Shown piece by piece: positions 1-11,961 of a DNA stretch of 64,000 nucleotides; the first letter of the stretch is position 1, and the number at the start of each line of letters is the position of its first letter. Location of the stretch: positions 152,805,741 through 152,869,740 of the forward strand of contig CM043945.1 of NCBI GenBank assembly GCA_014529385.2, read 5' to 3'. The DNA comes from Adiantum capillus-veneris. Lineage: Eukaryota > Streptophyta > Polypodiopsida > Polypodiales > Pteridaceae. The notes under the pieces are model-generated. The model saw only the letters and a list, made by a program, of their open reading frames with translations. It was not told the origin of the DNA and made no database searches. The position numbers and the translations under genes were made by a program.

Positions 1-414
1 AGAAGTATTTTTTTCTCAATCCATGCTTCTAAATCTTTGTCCGTCTTTCCTATGCCTTCGAATTCATTAAGCTTAGCTTTCTTGAAGACTTGTTTGATTG
101 TTGCTTCCCCCGGATAATCATCTTCATCATTTCTCTTCCACTTCTTCTCTTCGGTCCTTCACCTTGTGGAGGTGGTGATGGACCATTTCCGCTGCCTGGC
201 AACTCCACCCAAATTCTACCTCCACCTTCTCCTCCACTTCCACTTCTACCCTTCTCCTCCACTTCAACCTTCTACATCAAGTATTCCTTTGTCAGCTTTC
301 TCACGCCTATTAAGATCTTCAATGAGTTTTTGAATAAGCTTAGCTTGTTCCCTCAATCTCTCCTCATATGCTTCCATCTTTGTCACCAGTAGAATCGAAA
401 CTACTCTGATACCA
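1..414 (-). pseudogene. 5' end of gag of a minus-strand LTR retroelement
   Basis: Read on the minus strand, a reading frame opens at 377 with a charged, coiled-coil-like start (MEAYEERLREQAKLIQ...) and stops at 264. A second frame rich in Gly, Ser and Pro follows down to about 50, and a short frame to the window edge contains an LEAWIEKK-like stretch that resembles plant gag proteins. Immediately upstream of the start, at 404-414, is the complement of the initiator-tRNA primer-binding site (CTCTGATACCA on the plus strand), which places an LTR boundary next to it. The rest of the element lies outside the window to the left. At least one stop or frameshift separates the pieces, so this copy is broken. 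The retroelement identity rests mainly on the primer site; the gag assignment is an inference. Confidence 0.5.
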
Positions 415-416
415 CT

Positions 417-1690
417 TGTGATGCGACACAACAGAGTAAAACAAATTGATAACAAAAACTTGGTAGAGTGTGTAGAATAGACAAACAAAATAGGTTGATG
501 TATATGATGATTACAAGAAGAGCATCGCTCGTATCATAGCCTCCCGACCACCCTCGAGCTATCTCAGTCTCAATCATGTCTCACTCTCAATCACAATCCC
601 AGTCTCATGTACACTTGCAATCACAATCACGATCACACTCTCAATCACAAACACATTTGCAAGGCCATCCCGATGATAGAGGTCGTCTCCTAGAATAGCT
701 AGCCAAAATGCAGTTTTTTTAAGTCGAACTTAGCAAAGTTGGGAAAAAATAGAATAAAAAAGAGGCATCCTGCACATGACTACAAAAATGACACTAAGAA
801 TATCCCACACATGCAAATCTATAAAAATTAGAAAAAAAATTCTTTGTCCTAAATTTTTAGCCATTTTCAATGGCCCATATCTCCCAAATGGCTCCAAATC
901 TATCCAGGACTGTCTCACAATAACTGTTGTCTTATCCCGCTCTTTGATAATTCTGTAACACGAAAAAGTCACATCCTATCCGGATCCTCTGAAAATTAAC
1001 CTACAAGTTTTCAATTTCTACAAAAATGACGAAAACAACATTTTCTCAAATTTTCCTTATTTTACATAAATTGGATACAAGCAAGCTCAACAAATGCATT
1101 TGGTGTGTCACTCACCTCTTTGTAGCTGTCGATGAAGGGAACTCGTGTCGCAGTGAAGAGGGACTGCTCAACCACCTCGCCCATGTCGTATCACTGCTCA
1201 CACTCGCTCGCGCGCACGCACACACACACTGTCTCACTCTCACACACAGTAAAGAGATAATGCAAGAGAGAAAGAGAAATCTCAATATATTCAAGAATAA
1301 CCAAAAATTAGGTTACAAACCCTCATGTGGGTCGTCCCATTCACATATGGGTGCCCACACTCGATCGACAATCAAAACATGTTATCTCTCTCTATTAAAT
1401 CTGGTGTGCGCCTATCATCGGTGATTACCCATGATTGCACATGTGGAATCGACAAGACCAACCCATCACTCAATACAAATAAATAAGAATGACGCTTGAA
1501 GTTAACATGCCCCCTTTCTGATGTAAATTCCATCCTATATTCAAAAAGGAGGAACTCCTTGGATTCACTTGCATGGGTCTTATAGTAGTTAAACATCTTG
1601 ATGAGAGTAACGGCCCATGGACATGCCCTCAATCAAGAAGTTTAATACTACAAGTGGGTGCACTTGTCCTCTGCAAGAGCACGAATCTTT
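417..1690 (-). repeat. Probable LTR of the minus-strand element, right end unresolved
   Basis: The LTR edge is set by the primer-binding site at 404-414: sequence starting TGTGATGCGACAC at about 417 would be the LTR 3' end on the minus strand. The element's other LTR is not in the window, so the right boundary cannot be confirmed; 1690 is only a guess. The interval contains a CA-rich simple stretch at 1210-1248 and no convincing gene. Confidence 0.3.
558..665. repeat. Degenerate minisatellite of CTCAATCACAATC-like units
   Basis: About 108 bp of imperfect short tandem units built from TCTCAATCACAATC and variants. In one plus-strand frame it reads as Ser-Gln-Ser-His repeats. No function is evident. 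Confidence 0.55.
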
Positions 1691-3821
1691 AGCTTCACTC
1701 GAACGTAGCAAAATCAACAAGAAATAGCACAATAACTGCATTCTCATAAGAACATGGATAATTAAAAATCATACACAGTGAATAATCACAAAGAGTGATT
1801 GGTAGAAAAATATCGAACAAACTTTTTTGAGAATTAAACCTTAAAATGCAGTATAGTTAAACTCCTGAGCACTTGTAGAGGTGAACGAATCAAAAAGTCT
1901 AGCGTCATTAGTTTAACTATCAATAGGCATTAAAGGTTAATTGTTAATCGCCTGGGTAATCTTCCTAATTCTTTATAATCAAGTTAAAGTTTTTTAATCG
2001 CGAGAGTTTCATGTCCCAAGGCTGACTCAAGGCTATTTTTAGAAGACCTTCAAGCTTCGGTACAATAAAGGAAGTTACTCATGAAATCATTGCTTGAATA
2101 TATTCCCTTTTGTTGAACCCCCCAAAGCATGTTTGTTTAGATTTGTTGCCACATAGAGCCTTAATTGTTTTTTAGCTCCTTTCTTTTCTTTTCTTTTCTT
2201 TTTGAGTGTCCGTGTTGATTGTATCTTTGGGGAGTCATATTGACACTATTACCCTCCCAAGGCTCATCACAATGGAAAACTCCCTTTATAATATTTAAGC
2301 TAAGGAGAAATGTAGAGTAAGCCCACTATAAAGCACTGACAATTTCACACAATGCTTCATAATATTGGATTAAGAACCCTAATTAAATTTCAAGAGTTAG
2401 GAAGAATGTTCTATGGTATTAAAAGAAGATCTCTAACGCTCTACCTTGGTTAAACTAACTTATCCTAAATTCTTGATTAATAAACCTAGACAAGGGACTA
2501 TAACGTAAATTTATATTGAATCTAAGGTAACATACTAAGAAAATATGTTAAATACTTTGTTACCCTTCATGCTCAAGTCAAGCAAGCATGGATGCTAGAA
2601 AAGACAACAACCAATAATAATGGTCAAGAAACACTTGTTTTGTACTGGTAACCGTGCTAGATTTGAAGAGTGGACATGACAAAGATTGCATGATGTTCAA
2701 ACACCAAGCTACTGCATTGTGCTCCTATACAAATTAGTAAAAAATAGGAAATACCTCTAGGAGGCACATCAGTTGGGAAGAGGCACCAACCCTTTATTGA
2801 ACAAAATCAAAACAAAATAGCAAAGCTTATTGTATAGATTGGCTATTAGTCCTAAGGCTAGGTCTCTATCCTCATTGTTAAGATAAATATAGTCAACCTC
2901 AGTGAGCCATAGGCTTTCTCAGTGTCATCTATTGGTTCTTCTTCATATTCCTATGCATGTATGCTAATCAAGAATGCCACCATCCGTGGGTAATCATTTT
3001 GTGTGAAGGGGTAAGCCTGTGTCAATGGGGTAGTATCCTCAATGGCATAGGGATCATTCATGGTCAATAGACGCATTAGCCATTGTAACTCTCAAAATTT
3101 TCCTCACATGCTAGACTAGCTATGAGGTTCCATTTGGAGGTAAGTACAAGGTAGATCATGTGAAACATTGTAGAAGGGTAAAGAGGATACCTCTCACCAA
3201 AAGTAGGAGTGGATGACTCTAGTGAACTAGTTATATATGTACACACAGATAGATTTTGGCTAGTTTGCAAATAATGTAAGGGTTGTGTCATTGTGCATGA
3301 TGTGTCATTATGAGTTTTGGGTTATGGACCAGATCTTGTAGGTTTCAATCTCATTTTTCGGTGGCTCTTGTAGTTTTACTTTTTCCATTTTGTTTTGGTT
3401 TTAGTGTGTGTATATATATATATATATATTCCCTAAGATTTGGAAGTTAAGGGGTCAAGGAGGAAGGTTGAGAGGGAAACGAGCAAATGATGGGTGTCAT
3501 TAAGCACTCCCCCTTTTTGGGATACATCATAACTTTTGGAAAGATGTCGTCACACTTTGAAACCAATTGTTCCGAGTTGTAATGGGTGAGGACTTTGACA
3601 ATAGTTTTCTACCACCTGAGGTGCTTCATCAAGTTGTAAGGGTGGTAAGGTACTCTCCCATGAATTAACTCAAAATGTTTCTTCTTGCAAAAAAAATGCA
3701 ATGGAAAGTGTAGATTCATTGGTGCTTCATGGACATTGACAGTTGTAGGTGGGGTCGTAGAAGCTTTTATCTCTATGGATGCACTACAAGAGGAGCTCAA
3801 AGATTTAGGCTTGAGACCCCT
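1691..3821. other. AT-rich stretch with no supported gene
   Basis: No open frame here resembles a known family and none is long. Simple tracts are the only clear features: TTTTC repeats near 2176-2206 and a TA dinucleotide run at 3411-3430. It ends at the copia target-site duplication. Confidence 0.6.
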
Positions 3822-3826
3822 CATAT
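3822..3826. repeat. Target-site duplication CATAT, left copy
   Basis: CATAT directly precedes the LTR and is repeated at 8943-8947 directly after the other LTR, as expected for integrase-made 5-bp duplications. Confidence 0.95.
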
Positions 3827-4053
3827 TGTTACCATATACATGTGGTAGTGATGTGTGTGAACACACTAGGACCGTCAGGGCATTTTTTCCCTCTTTAGGA
3901 GGTTTTTTCCCCAGTGCATTGTATATACGCCCATCACTCTAGGGCTATCTATCTTTCCATTGCACACTAAGTAATACACTCTCTATTGTGTGCCTTGAGC
4001 TTCCTTCGTCTTCTCCAAGCTGTGTGTGTTTCTTTGCAACCCTAATTCCAACA
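3827..4053 (+). repeat. Copia 5' LTR
   Basis: 227 bp, starts TGTTACC and ends CCAACA (TG...CA). It contains a TATATA-like sequence near 3920. It matches the 3' LTR throughout apart from about eight substitutions. Confidence 0.96.
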
Positions 4054-4055
4054 AT

Positions 4056-4067
4056 TGGTATGAGAGC
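4056..4067 (+). other. Copia primer-binding site
   Basis: TGGTATGAGAGC, two bases after the LTR. It matches the common plant TGGTATCAGAGC (initiator-Met tRNA 3' end) with one mismatch, C to G. Confidence 0.9.
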
Positions 4068-4415
4068 AGGTCACGTCCTCCCGGGCTTAGTCGCCAACTG
4101 CTCCAGCACACACTTGCTCACTTTCTCCGATTTCAGTGAGCTTTGGCAAGCGTTCGCAGGTTGACAAATATTTTGGGTAAGCTCGTAGAGCTTGATCTGC
4201 TCAGAATTTCGATTTGGGCTCATTTCGGCCTCCGTTTCCACTACAGGCAATTTTGCACAAGCTATTTCGTCATTTTGTGCAGAATTTCTGTCAGTGCCGT
4301 TTTCTGCATAACAGGTGCCTTATAGTCTTATACGGTTTGTGCTATATAGCACGTGTTGTTCCCGCTCCATTTCTCCTATTTTCGGGCAGTTTTCACATCA
4401 GGTATAGCATTTACC

Positions 4416-7400
4416 ATGGCTGACAACAACAACACAGATGTGTTCAAGATGTTTGTTGCTGAGGACAGGTTGGATGGGGATAAATACCCTATGTGGGCTT
4501 ATATGATGCAACATGTTCTTGTGTCAAAGGGCGTCTGGAACATTGTGCAGGGCATTGATGTACGTCCTGGTTCTAAAGATTTAGGCGATGTTGAGGATGT
4601 TGCAGGTCTTGCTGCAAGGATTGTTGTTGTTAGAGTTGTTTTGCCTACGGCAGAACAAGCTCGTTGGGATGTTAAGGATGCGCAGGCTCATGCATTAATT
4701 GTGTTGTCTGTGAAGCGCACCATTGTTCCTCACATCCGTTCAACAAAATCTGCAAAATAGGCTTGGGATATTTTGGCTGGTCTTTATGCAAGTCGCAATG
4801 AGGCTAAAATTGCTTTGCTGTGTAAAGAGTTGGAGTCGAAGATTATGCATGAGGAAGATGATATGGACACTTTCCTTGCTAGTGTTAAGGATATCAATGA
4901 GCAACTTATTTCTGCAGGAGAAGTCATTTCAGACAGTTCCCTTGTGCATACTGTTCTTGATGCCTTACCAGATTCTTACCAGACTTTTGCTAGTACTTGG
5001 AGACTTATGACCCAAGGAAATTCAGAAGTTGTCAAGTTGATGCATTATGCACATTGCTGTTGCAAGAGTCACTTTCCAGAAAAAACAGGACTAGGCAGCG
5101 TGCAGTTGAACAGGCTTTTATTGCTTCTCAAAGAAAGGGTGGTAACAGTAATGCAGCCACTTCTTATGGTTCTGCTGCGAGTGGCAAAAATTATGTTCCT
5201 AATGCTTCTGGATGCGTTGCCATTATTGTAAAGCTAATGATCACTTGATCAAGTCGTGTCCTAAGTTGAAGGCCAAAGAGGCTAAGAAGAAAGAGGGTGG
5301 TTCCACTGCAAATCCTAGTTCCACTACAAATGCAGCTATTGTTGAGTCTTCTGTGAAAGGAGACTGTAATGCTAATGTTGTTGAAGAATGGGCTTTTAGC
5401 GCAGAGTGCACTTACAATCTTGTTGTCCATGATGCATGCTTGTCAGTTGTGCTGCAAATTCACATGTGTGGTATTTTGACAGTGGTGCTACAAAGCACAT
5501 TACCTCACATCGTGAATTGTTTACCTCTCTCGAGTCTGTCCCTCATGGGAATTCAGCCACTTGTGCCAACAATGCCTCTTATCCAGTTCAGGGAGTTGGA
5601 AAGATTGTGCTTACTGCTGCTAATGGCAGTTCTTTCACACTTGTTGATGCACTTTATGTACCTGGGATCAAGAAGAATCTCTTGTCTGTATCCACACTTG
5701 CTAGACTTGGACTTGTAGTCAAGTTTGTGGATGACAGATGTACAGTTCATGATCTCAGTTTTGGTGATGAAATTGTTGCATCTGGCCTTTTGTGCCGTGG
5801 GCTGTATAATCTCACTTTGTATGACAAGTGTGGACAAAATTTTGCAAATGCTGTTGCATATTCAAGGGCTATTTCAGATGCAAAACTTTGGCATGCACGT
5901 TTTGGTCATCTGAATTTTGTCAGTTTGCTATGTTTGCAGAAATCTGATATGGTTGCTTCTTTGCCACCTCTTGAAGCACCTGTCAAATATGTTTGTGAAG
6001 GCTGTATTCTGGGTAAAATGCAGTGTTCTAAGTTTCCAAAGGATGGTTCAGTTAGGGCCACATGCAGGTTGCAGCTTGTGCATAGTGATGTTTGTGGGCC
6101 CATGCAAACTCCGTCCTTGGGCAATTACCTGTACTTCGTGACTTTCATTGATGATTACTCCAGGCATGCATGGGTATTTCCGCTTAAAGCAAAGTCTAAA
6201 GATTTTATGTGCTTCAAACAATTTCTGGCTATGGTAAAATGTCTCGAAATGTACTTTGGGCACCCTCCGACGATCGAGGGGGGGAGTATATGTCTCATGA
6301 ATTTAATGCATTTCTGGCTGGTCGTGGGATAAAACACCAATGTACAGTGCCTTATACACCTCAGCAAAAGGTGTTGCTGAGAGGAAAAATAGTTCACTGA
6401 CGGAAATGGCACGATGTATGGTCAAAAGTAAAGCTTTGCCGCATTCTTTTTGGCTTGAGGCCATCATGTGTGCCACTTATGTACTTAACAGGTGTCCTAC
6501 GAAAGCTTTGCACTCTATTACTCCATATGAAGCATGGCATGATAGAAAGCCTTCATTTGAGCACATGCCTGTTTTTGGCTGTTTGGCATATGCTTTGGTG
6601 CCAAAAGTGCAGCGCAAAAAATTGGATGATAAGGCTGTCAAATGTATTTTTGTTGGTTATAGTGTTGAAAGCAAAGGTTACAGGTTGTATCATCCGCAAA
6701 CAAAAAGTATTTTGGTTTCTCAGGATGTAGTGTTTGTGGAAGATTCTATTCAGCCCTTGCTATCATGTACTAGAGACAGTAATGTAAGCTCACAGGACAT
6801 TTATGACACTTTGTTGCCTCTTTTCAGTGGTGGAAATACGAATGTAAGTTCCAATGAGGCAAATGTACAGCCTATGGGGGTTTCTGAAAATGTTTTAGAA
6901 CAGCCTATTAATGATGCAGATGTACTTGATGAGGAAAGGACTGAAAATGAGCAGGCTAGAGGTATGCCAAAATGGCTGGTGCACACTTTGCGTGACAGTA
7001 AATTGGATGCACCTTTGTCTAGTCGTACTCGTTCAGGATCTTGCCATGCATCCTATGCATCAGATTGTTATGCTTTGGCTGTGTCTAGCTTACATGATGT
7101 TGAGGAGCCTCTGTCTTTTGATGAAGCACAGAATTCAGAAAATTGGATGGCTGCCATGCAATCAGAATATGATGCACTTATAGAAAATGACACATGGACT
7201 TTATGTGATTTGCCTCCTGGCAAAAAGGCCATTGGTACGAAGTGGGTTTACAAGTTGAAACGCAAGCCGGATGGTGAGATCGATCGCCATAAGGCTCGAC
7301 TTGTTGCAAAGGGTTATGCACAGCAAAAAGGCATAGATTATGAAGAGACTTTTGCTCCCACTTGTCGTATGACTACTGTGCGTTTTCTATGTGCATTGGC

Positions 7401-8643
7401 AGCTCATTTTGGTTGGGATGTACGTCAATCAGACATTGTTATTGCTTTCTTGAATGGTGACATATTTGAGGAAGTTTATGTAACGCAGCCTCGCGGTTTT
7501 GTCATAAAAGGACAAGAGGACAAAGTGTGCAAATGTAACAAGGCTTTGTATAGGTTGAAGAAATCTCCTCGTGCTTGGTATGAGAAAGCTGACACTCATT
7601 TGGTCAAACAAGGCTTTCGTAACAGTCCAACAGAAAGCACATTGTATGTAAAGCGTGAGGGTGATGTACTTCTCATTGTGGTTCTTTATGTTGATGATTT
7701 GCTGATCACTGGACCAAATGAGAGACATATTGCTGAATTTAAGGCTGATTTGAATGCTACTTTCAAGATGAAAGATTTGGGGCTGTGGCATCATTACTTG
7801 GGTATACACTTTAAGCAGTGTGATGGTGGTATTGCCTCGTATCAGAAAAGTTACATAGAGACATTGCTATGTACGTTTGGACTTGAGGATTGCAAACCTA
7901 TTGCCACTCCCATGGAAACAGGTTTGAAGTTGAGTCTACATGATGCTGGCGATCCTGCTGATGTCACTCTTTATCAAACTGTTGTTGGCTGCCTCATTTA
8001 TGTATGCAACACGAGGCTGGATATTCAATTTGCAGTCTCACAGGTCAGCAAATGTATGCATAGCCCAGGGTCTAAGCATTGGCAGGATGTCAAGAGGATT
8101 TTCCGCTACCTTAGTGGCACTTTACATCTTGGCTTGTTTTATCCCAAGGGGGGATCATTGCCGCCAGACTTACATGCTTTTTCGGACTCAGATTGGGCTG
8201 GTTGTTTTGACACGAGAGTGTCCACAAGTGGTTTTTGTTTCATGCTTGGCAGTTCATGTATATCATGATTGAGCAAGAAGCAACCTACTGTGGCCACTTC
8301 GAGTTGTGAGGCTGAGTACAGGGCAGTCTTCACAGCTACGGTTGAGTGTGTATGGCTCAGACGCCTTATGGCTGATTTGGGTGTTGGACAGGACATTGCC
8401 AACACTATCTACACTGACAGTCAGAGCACATTGGCAGTTGCGAGGAACCCAGTTTTTCATGCTCGTACAAAGCACATTGAGGTGGATTACCACTATGTCA
8501 GGGAGAGGCTCTCAGCAGGAGAGATCAGCTTGGCTTATGTGCCAACATAGGACAACCTTGCAGATCTTTTCACAAAGGCATTGTCTCGTGAGAAGCTTGA
8601 AGCTTTCCGCAAAGCTTTGGGTTTACTCCCCTTTGTGGACTGA
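4416..8643 (+). pseudogene. Copia gag-pol polyprotein, broken by stops and frameshifts
   Basis: Starts at the ATG at 4416 (MADNNNTDVFKMF). Gag has an in-frame TAG at 4758 and frame changes near 5035 and 5210. A CCHC zinc knuckle (CHYCKANDHLIKSC) lies at about 5215-5260. After another shift near 5433 the protease motif DSGATKH appears at about 5480. The GAG-pre-integrase zinc region (HARFGH...CEGC) and the integrase core (VHSDVCGPM, FIDDYSR) follow, with shifts near 6260 and 6362. Reverse transcriptase runs from about 7140 to 7860 and contains the catalytic YVDDLL. RNase H (SDSDWAG, SSCEAEY) ends the frame at 8641-8643, with a TGA at 8266 inside a normally invariant ISW motif and a TAG at 8548 in VPTQDNLADLFTK. 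All three stops can be explained by C-to-T type transitions. Confidence 0.95.
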
Positions 8644-8705
8644 TCATGTCCTTAGGGCATGGCACTTCCATTTACTCATGTGCCAGCTCTCGTTCACCGC
8701 ACTCC

Positions 8706-8713
8706 AGGGGGGA
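8706..8713 (+). other. Copia polypurine tract
   Basis: AGGGGGGA immediately upstream of the 3' LTR, the expected primer for plus-strand DNA synthesis. Confidence 0.85.
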
Positions 8714-8715
8714 TT

Positions 8716-8942
8716 TGGTACCATATACATGTGGTAGTGATGTGTGTGAACACACTAGGACCGCCAGGGCATTTTTTCCCTCTTTAGGAGGTTTTTTTCC
8801 CTGTGCATTGTATATAGGCCCATCACTCTAGGGCTATCTATCTTTCCATTGCACACTAAGTAATACACTCTCCATTGTGTGCCTTGAGCTTCCTTCGTCT
8901 TCTCCAAGCTGTGTGCGTTTCTCTGCAACCCTAATTCCAACA
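8716..8942 (+). repeat. Copia 3' LTR
   Basis: 227 bp, begins TGGTACC (5' copy TGTTACC) and ends CCAACA. It is followed at once by the CATAT duplication. Confidence 0.96.
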
Positions 8943-9531
8943 CATATCACTGAAAGCCCGTTTGTCAACTATTGCTAAAAGAATTATTCTATCAATGGAA
9001 AGGAAGCCTTGGGGATGCTCTCTACCCAAAGAGGTTCAAAAACCATCTCTTGGCCAACAAGGTTTTCAATGAATTACGTTAATGTAATGGAAGTAAAGGA
9101 TGTTTTTCTTCATTATTATCTTCATGTTATGGTTCCCCCATAACACTTGGTGATCCTATGCTGTGGTTTCATGCCTTGAGAATGATTAGAAGTGAGCCTA
9201 GAAGGGGCACAAACAAGTTATGATGGTAGGGCCATGATGTTAACGTGGAAGGAGCACAAAGAATGACTGAAACAAGAGTTTTAGGATTTTGAAATTGTTT
9301 CCGTGAAGTTTCAGGTGTTTGCAAGTTCTTGGCAATTACTATGCATTTTCAGTACAGACAGTTTCAGTGCAGTTAGTTGAAGTTCACTTCAGGTAATTGC
9401 AATTTGTTGTTGCAGGCAGTTTTTGTTTCCTAAAAGTATGCAAGTTATGCAATACACAACTTTATGCACTGTTATGAAGGTTAGTTTAGTATGTAGTCAT
9501 TGTTGTTCGTTATCGCGTTGGTATTTACCTT

Positions 9532-9741
9532 ATGGCGGCAAAGAATAAGAAGAAGAAGAAGTGCTCTCTTTGTCAAAAGCATGGGCATTATAGAGAGCGT
9601 TGTCCTTACATGTGTAAGCCTTGTCTAAAGGAGGAGGTTTGTGTTGCATGCCAAAGTTGTCCAAGGAGTTGTATCGGATTTTGCAATGTTTTTAGGATGC
9701 ATCATGTCATCAGGACATGTGCGATGTGCAAGAGGATCTAG
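9532..9741 (+). CDS. Small CCHC zinc-knuckle protein, 69 aa
   Basis: Begins MAAKNKKKKK and carries one retroviral-type zinc knuckle CSLCQKHGHYRERC (C-x2-C-x4-H-x4-C) at residues 11-24, then a cysteine-rich tail with eight further Cys. Zinc knuckles of this type bind single-stranded nucleic acid and are typical of gag proteins. The lysine-rich start and the position inside a direct-repeat-bounded segment suggest a gag remnant rather than a host gene. The frame stops early at 9739-9741, so it is probably a fragment. Confidence 0.4.
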   Translation: MAAKNKKKKKCSLCQKHGHYRERCPYMCKPCLKEEVCVACQSCPRSCIGFCNVFRMHHVIRTCAMCKRI

Positions 9742-10395
9742 ATTGTCTTTTTGATGTTCTCGATGATGCATACAAGTGACATAATAGTTGTGTTGATAAG
9801 AAGAGGAAGTCATGCTCAACTGTTAAGAAGATATCAAGGTTGCAAGAAGCATGTGAATGTATTTCAGAGCAGTATGAAGATGAGTTTGATTATTACCTCA
9901 GTGATGATGATTCTCAATGGTGTTTTCAACAATCTCTTACTTTTTCCAACCTAAAACAACCTCAAGTTGTGAGTTTTCAATTACCAATGGCTTTTTAGGC
10001 ACCTGCAGTTTCAAAACTTGAAATTTCAAAGCATGAATATGATTTTTTAGCACCTAAATGTTTCAAATCTGATTTTGTTCTTGAATATGGGATTAAAGTT
10101 CTCGATACAAAAATTATTGAAGAGAAGGAGCTGGTTTAAGAAGAGATATTCTTCAAAGCAACAAAGATGGAGTGAAAATGATGGAGGAAGAAGAGGAAGC
10201 CAAGAGCAGCTCATGAGCCAAGGAGCCAAGAGGATTGCCAGCTGTCCCCAAACCTCACATCAAAGACACTCACCTCTTTGCAAGAAGAGAAAGCAAGTTA
10301 CCCAGAAGAAGAACCGGTGATTGAGAAGAAGGGAATCCAAGTGGGGGTGAGCCAAAGAAGCCACCGATATCCCATACAAAACCCTTATACCAACA

Positions 10396-10971
10396 TTGGA
10401 CATCAATCTTGAAGAGGTTGAATTTCAGGGAGACATCAGATTACAGTGTAATGAAGTGGAAGAGATGAAGATAAACGAAGATATTATGTGTGTTGGTGAT
10501 GAGGATGATGTGATGAATCAATTTTTTATGTATCTTAATGAGGAGTATTCCACAAGTGATAGTTCGAAAGGTGTTTGTGTTGATGGAGAAGTGTTTTTTG
10601 GAGTCTTGAAGATTGGAAACCAATTTCCAAGAGTGGATATGATTCATGCAAGTCATGAAAACAAGAATCTTGAATTTCAAATCCCTGAATTGCAAGTTTT
10701 GATATTGAAGGTCCCTGATTTACAGAGTTCCATAATGCAAGTCCTTGAACAGAAAATTGGTAATTTCAATAATCAAATTGAGGATTTGAATCTTCAACTC
10801 ACTCAAATCATGAATATGGAGTCTTCTTCAAACCTTGATGTTATGGAAGGTGTCTTGAATGATGGTGTTGTCGTGACTGATCTTTATAATGTTGGTGTGA
10901 AGATGCTTTTGCATTTTCTATTTAATTTTGTGGATGAAGGAGATATGGATGATCTTATTATCTCTCAATGA
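10396..10971 (+). CDS. Acidic 191-aa ORF of unknown function
   Basis: An open frame beginning MDINLEEVEFQGD with a strongly acidic composition and a leucine/isoleucine-rich middle (about residues 95-140) that could form a coiled coil. No family was recognised. It sits downstream of the zinc-knuckle ORF in the segment bounded by 66-bp repeats, so it is most likely part of the same non-autonomous element. There are no introns or homology clues to support a host gene. Confidence 0.3.
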   Translation: MDINLEEVEFQGDIRLQCNEVEEMKINEDIMCVGDEDDVMNQFFMYLNEEYSTSDSSKGVCVDGEVFFGVLKIGNQFPRVDMIHASHENKNLEFQIPELQVLILKVPDLQSSIMQVLEQKIGNFNNQIEDLNLQLTQIMNMESSSNLDVMEGVLNDGVVVTDLYNVGVKMLLHFLFNFVDEGDMDDLIISQ

Positions 10972-11961
10972 TGAGTTGCAAAGAGAAGACTATTTTGATT
11001 CTAATTTGTTGAGAATGATGGATATTGAAGAGGAGATGTTTGTGGAGAATTTGAATTATATTCTCCATGGTTCTTGGAAAAGCAGTTTGTTTACTTGGGA
11101 AGATGTTTTGAGGATATGTTTGGTGAACTTCAGATTTACAAAGAGATACAATTTGCAAGAATGCAGTTTTCAAGGACGCAGAGGATCCTGAACCTGAATT
11201 TGGCTATTTTTACTGAATGTTCATGGAGTAAAAGTTTGATCCTAGAATTATGGTTCTACAAGTTTGTTTTGTATGAGCTCTCATGGATGATGATTTACTT
11301 GATGGGTTACCAGCCCTGGCATGTTGCCAATAAATGGTGCACTTGTAGTTCACCTTGTTGTGTGGTACAATGTTACACAAATTAGGACATAATTAGAAAT
11401 CTCTTTGGGGTTTATGGGCGGTGTTTAGTGATTATGTAGTGTGTAGTTTGTGAATCTTAGATTAAGTTCCAGGAACTTCACTTTGCACTCTATACAGTTA
11501 TTAGCACTGAATTTTTGAACAAGGGATTTGTGGGAATCGAGTCGAAAGTTTTTGTTGGGAAAAAATTTCTACCACCGGGCTGTGCCAGGTGTTAAACCCA
11601 AAATGGGAGTAGTTTTATCATTTCAGTTGAGTGTTTGTAGTTTTTTAGGAGATGGTCAGTAATTGTAGTCCAAAAAGGGACTAACCTCTTCATGTCAGAA
11701 AACGGGTTATTCCCTAATGTTTTGTAATGTTTTGAACGTCTGGAATGAAGAAGAAGGAGAGGATTGACGTCTTGTGCAAAGTTGAATTCCTATTTTCCTA
11801 CGTATTTAGTTTTTAGTTCGTATTCAGATATGCAGTCGCCTGACAGATTCTTGATTCTTGTGTATGTGTTGAACCCCATTTGTTAATGGATTCTATTAAT
11901 GTAATGGAAGTAAAGGCTATTTTTCTTCATTATTATCTTCATGTTATTGTTCCCCCATAAC

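Larger units (their letters stand above)
3827..8942 (+). mobile_element. Complete, inactivated Ty1/copia LTR retrotransposon
   Basis: A 5116-bp element with two 227-bp LTRs (3827-4053 and 8716-8942), flanked by a perfect 5-bp duplication CATAT at 3822-3826 and 8943-8947. A primer-binding site TGGTATGAGAGC (4056-4067) matches the plant initiator-Met tRNA type with one change. A purine tract AGGGGGGA (8706-8713) sits just before the 3' LTR. Domain order gag, protease, integrase, reverse transcriptase, RNase H is the copia order. By eye I count about eight differences between the two LTRs, so the insertion is not brand new. The coding region carries at least five frameshifts and three in-frame stops, so it cannot encode its own mobilisation. 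Confidence 0.97.
9079..11961 (+). mobile_element. Probable small LTR-type element between 66-bp direct repeats
   Basis: A 66-bp sequence starting TTAATGTAATGGAAGTAAAG and ending CCCCCATAAC occurs at 9079-9144 and again at 11896-11961 with about four differences. Between the copies are a zinc-knuckle ORF and an acidic ORF, both plus strand, and no polymerase motif. This suggests a non-autonomous retroelement with truncated or short terminal repeats, or two halves left after deletion. No target duplication or canonical primer site could be confirmed, so the outer limits are tentative. Confidence 0.45.

Noticed and set aside
1026-1424. 132-codon open frame on the plus strand
   Set aside because: Low-complexity His/Thr-rich part comes from a CA repeat, there is no domain, and it overlaps the presumed LTR.
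5191-5430. Antisense open frames inside the copia gag
   Set aside because: They are shadows of the plus-strand gag coding, without motifs of their own.
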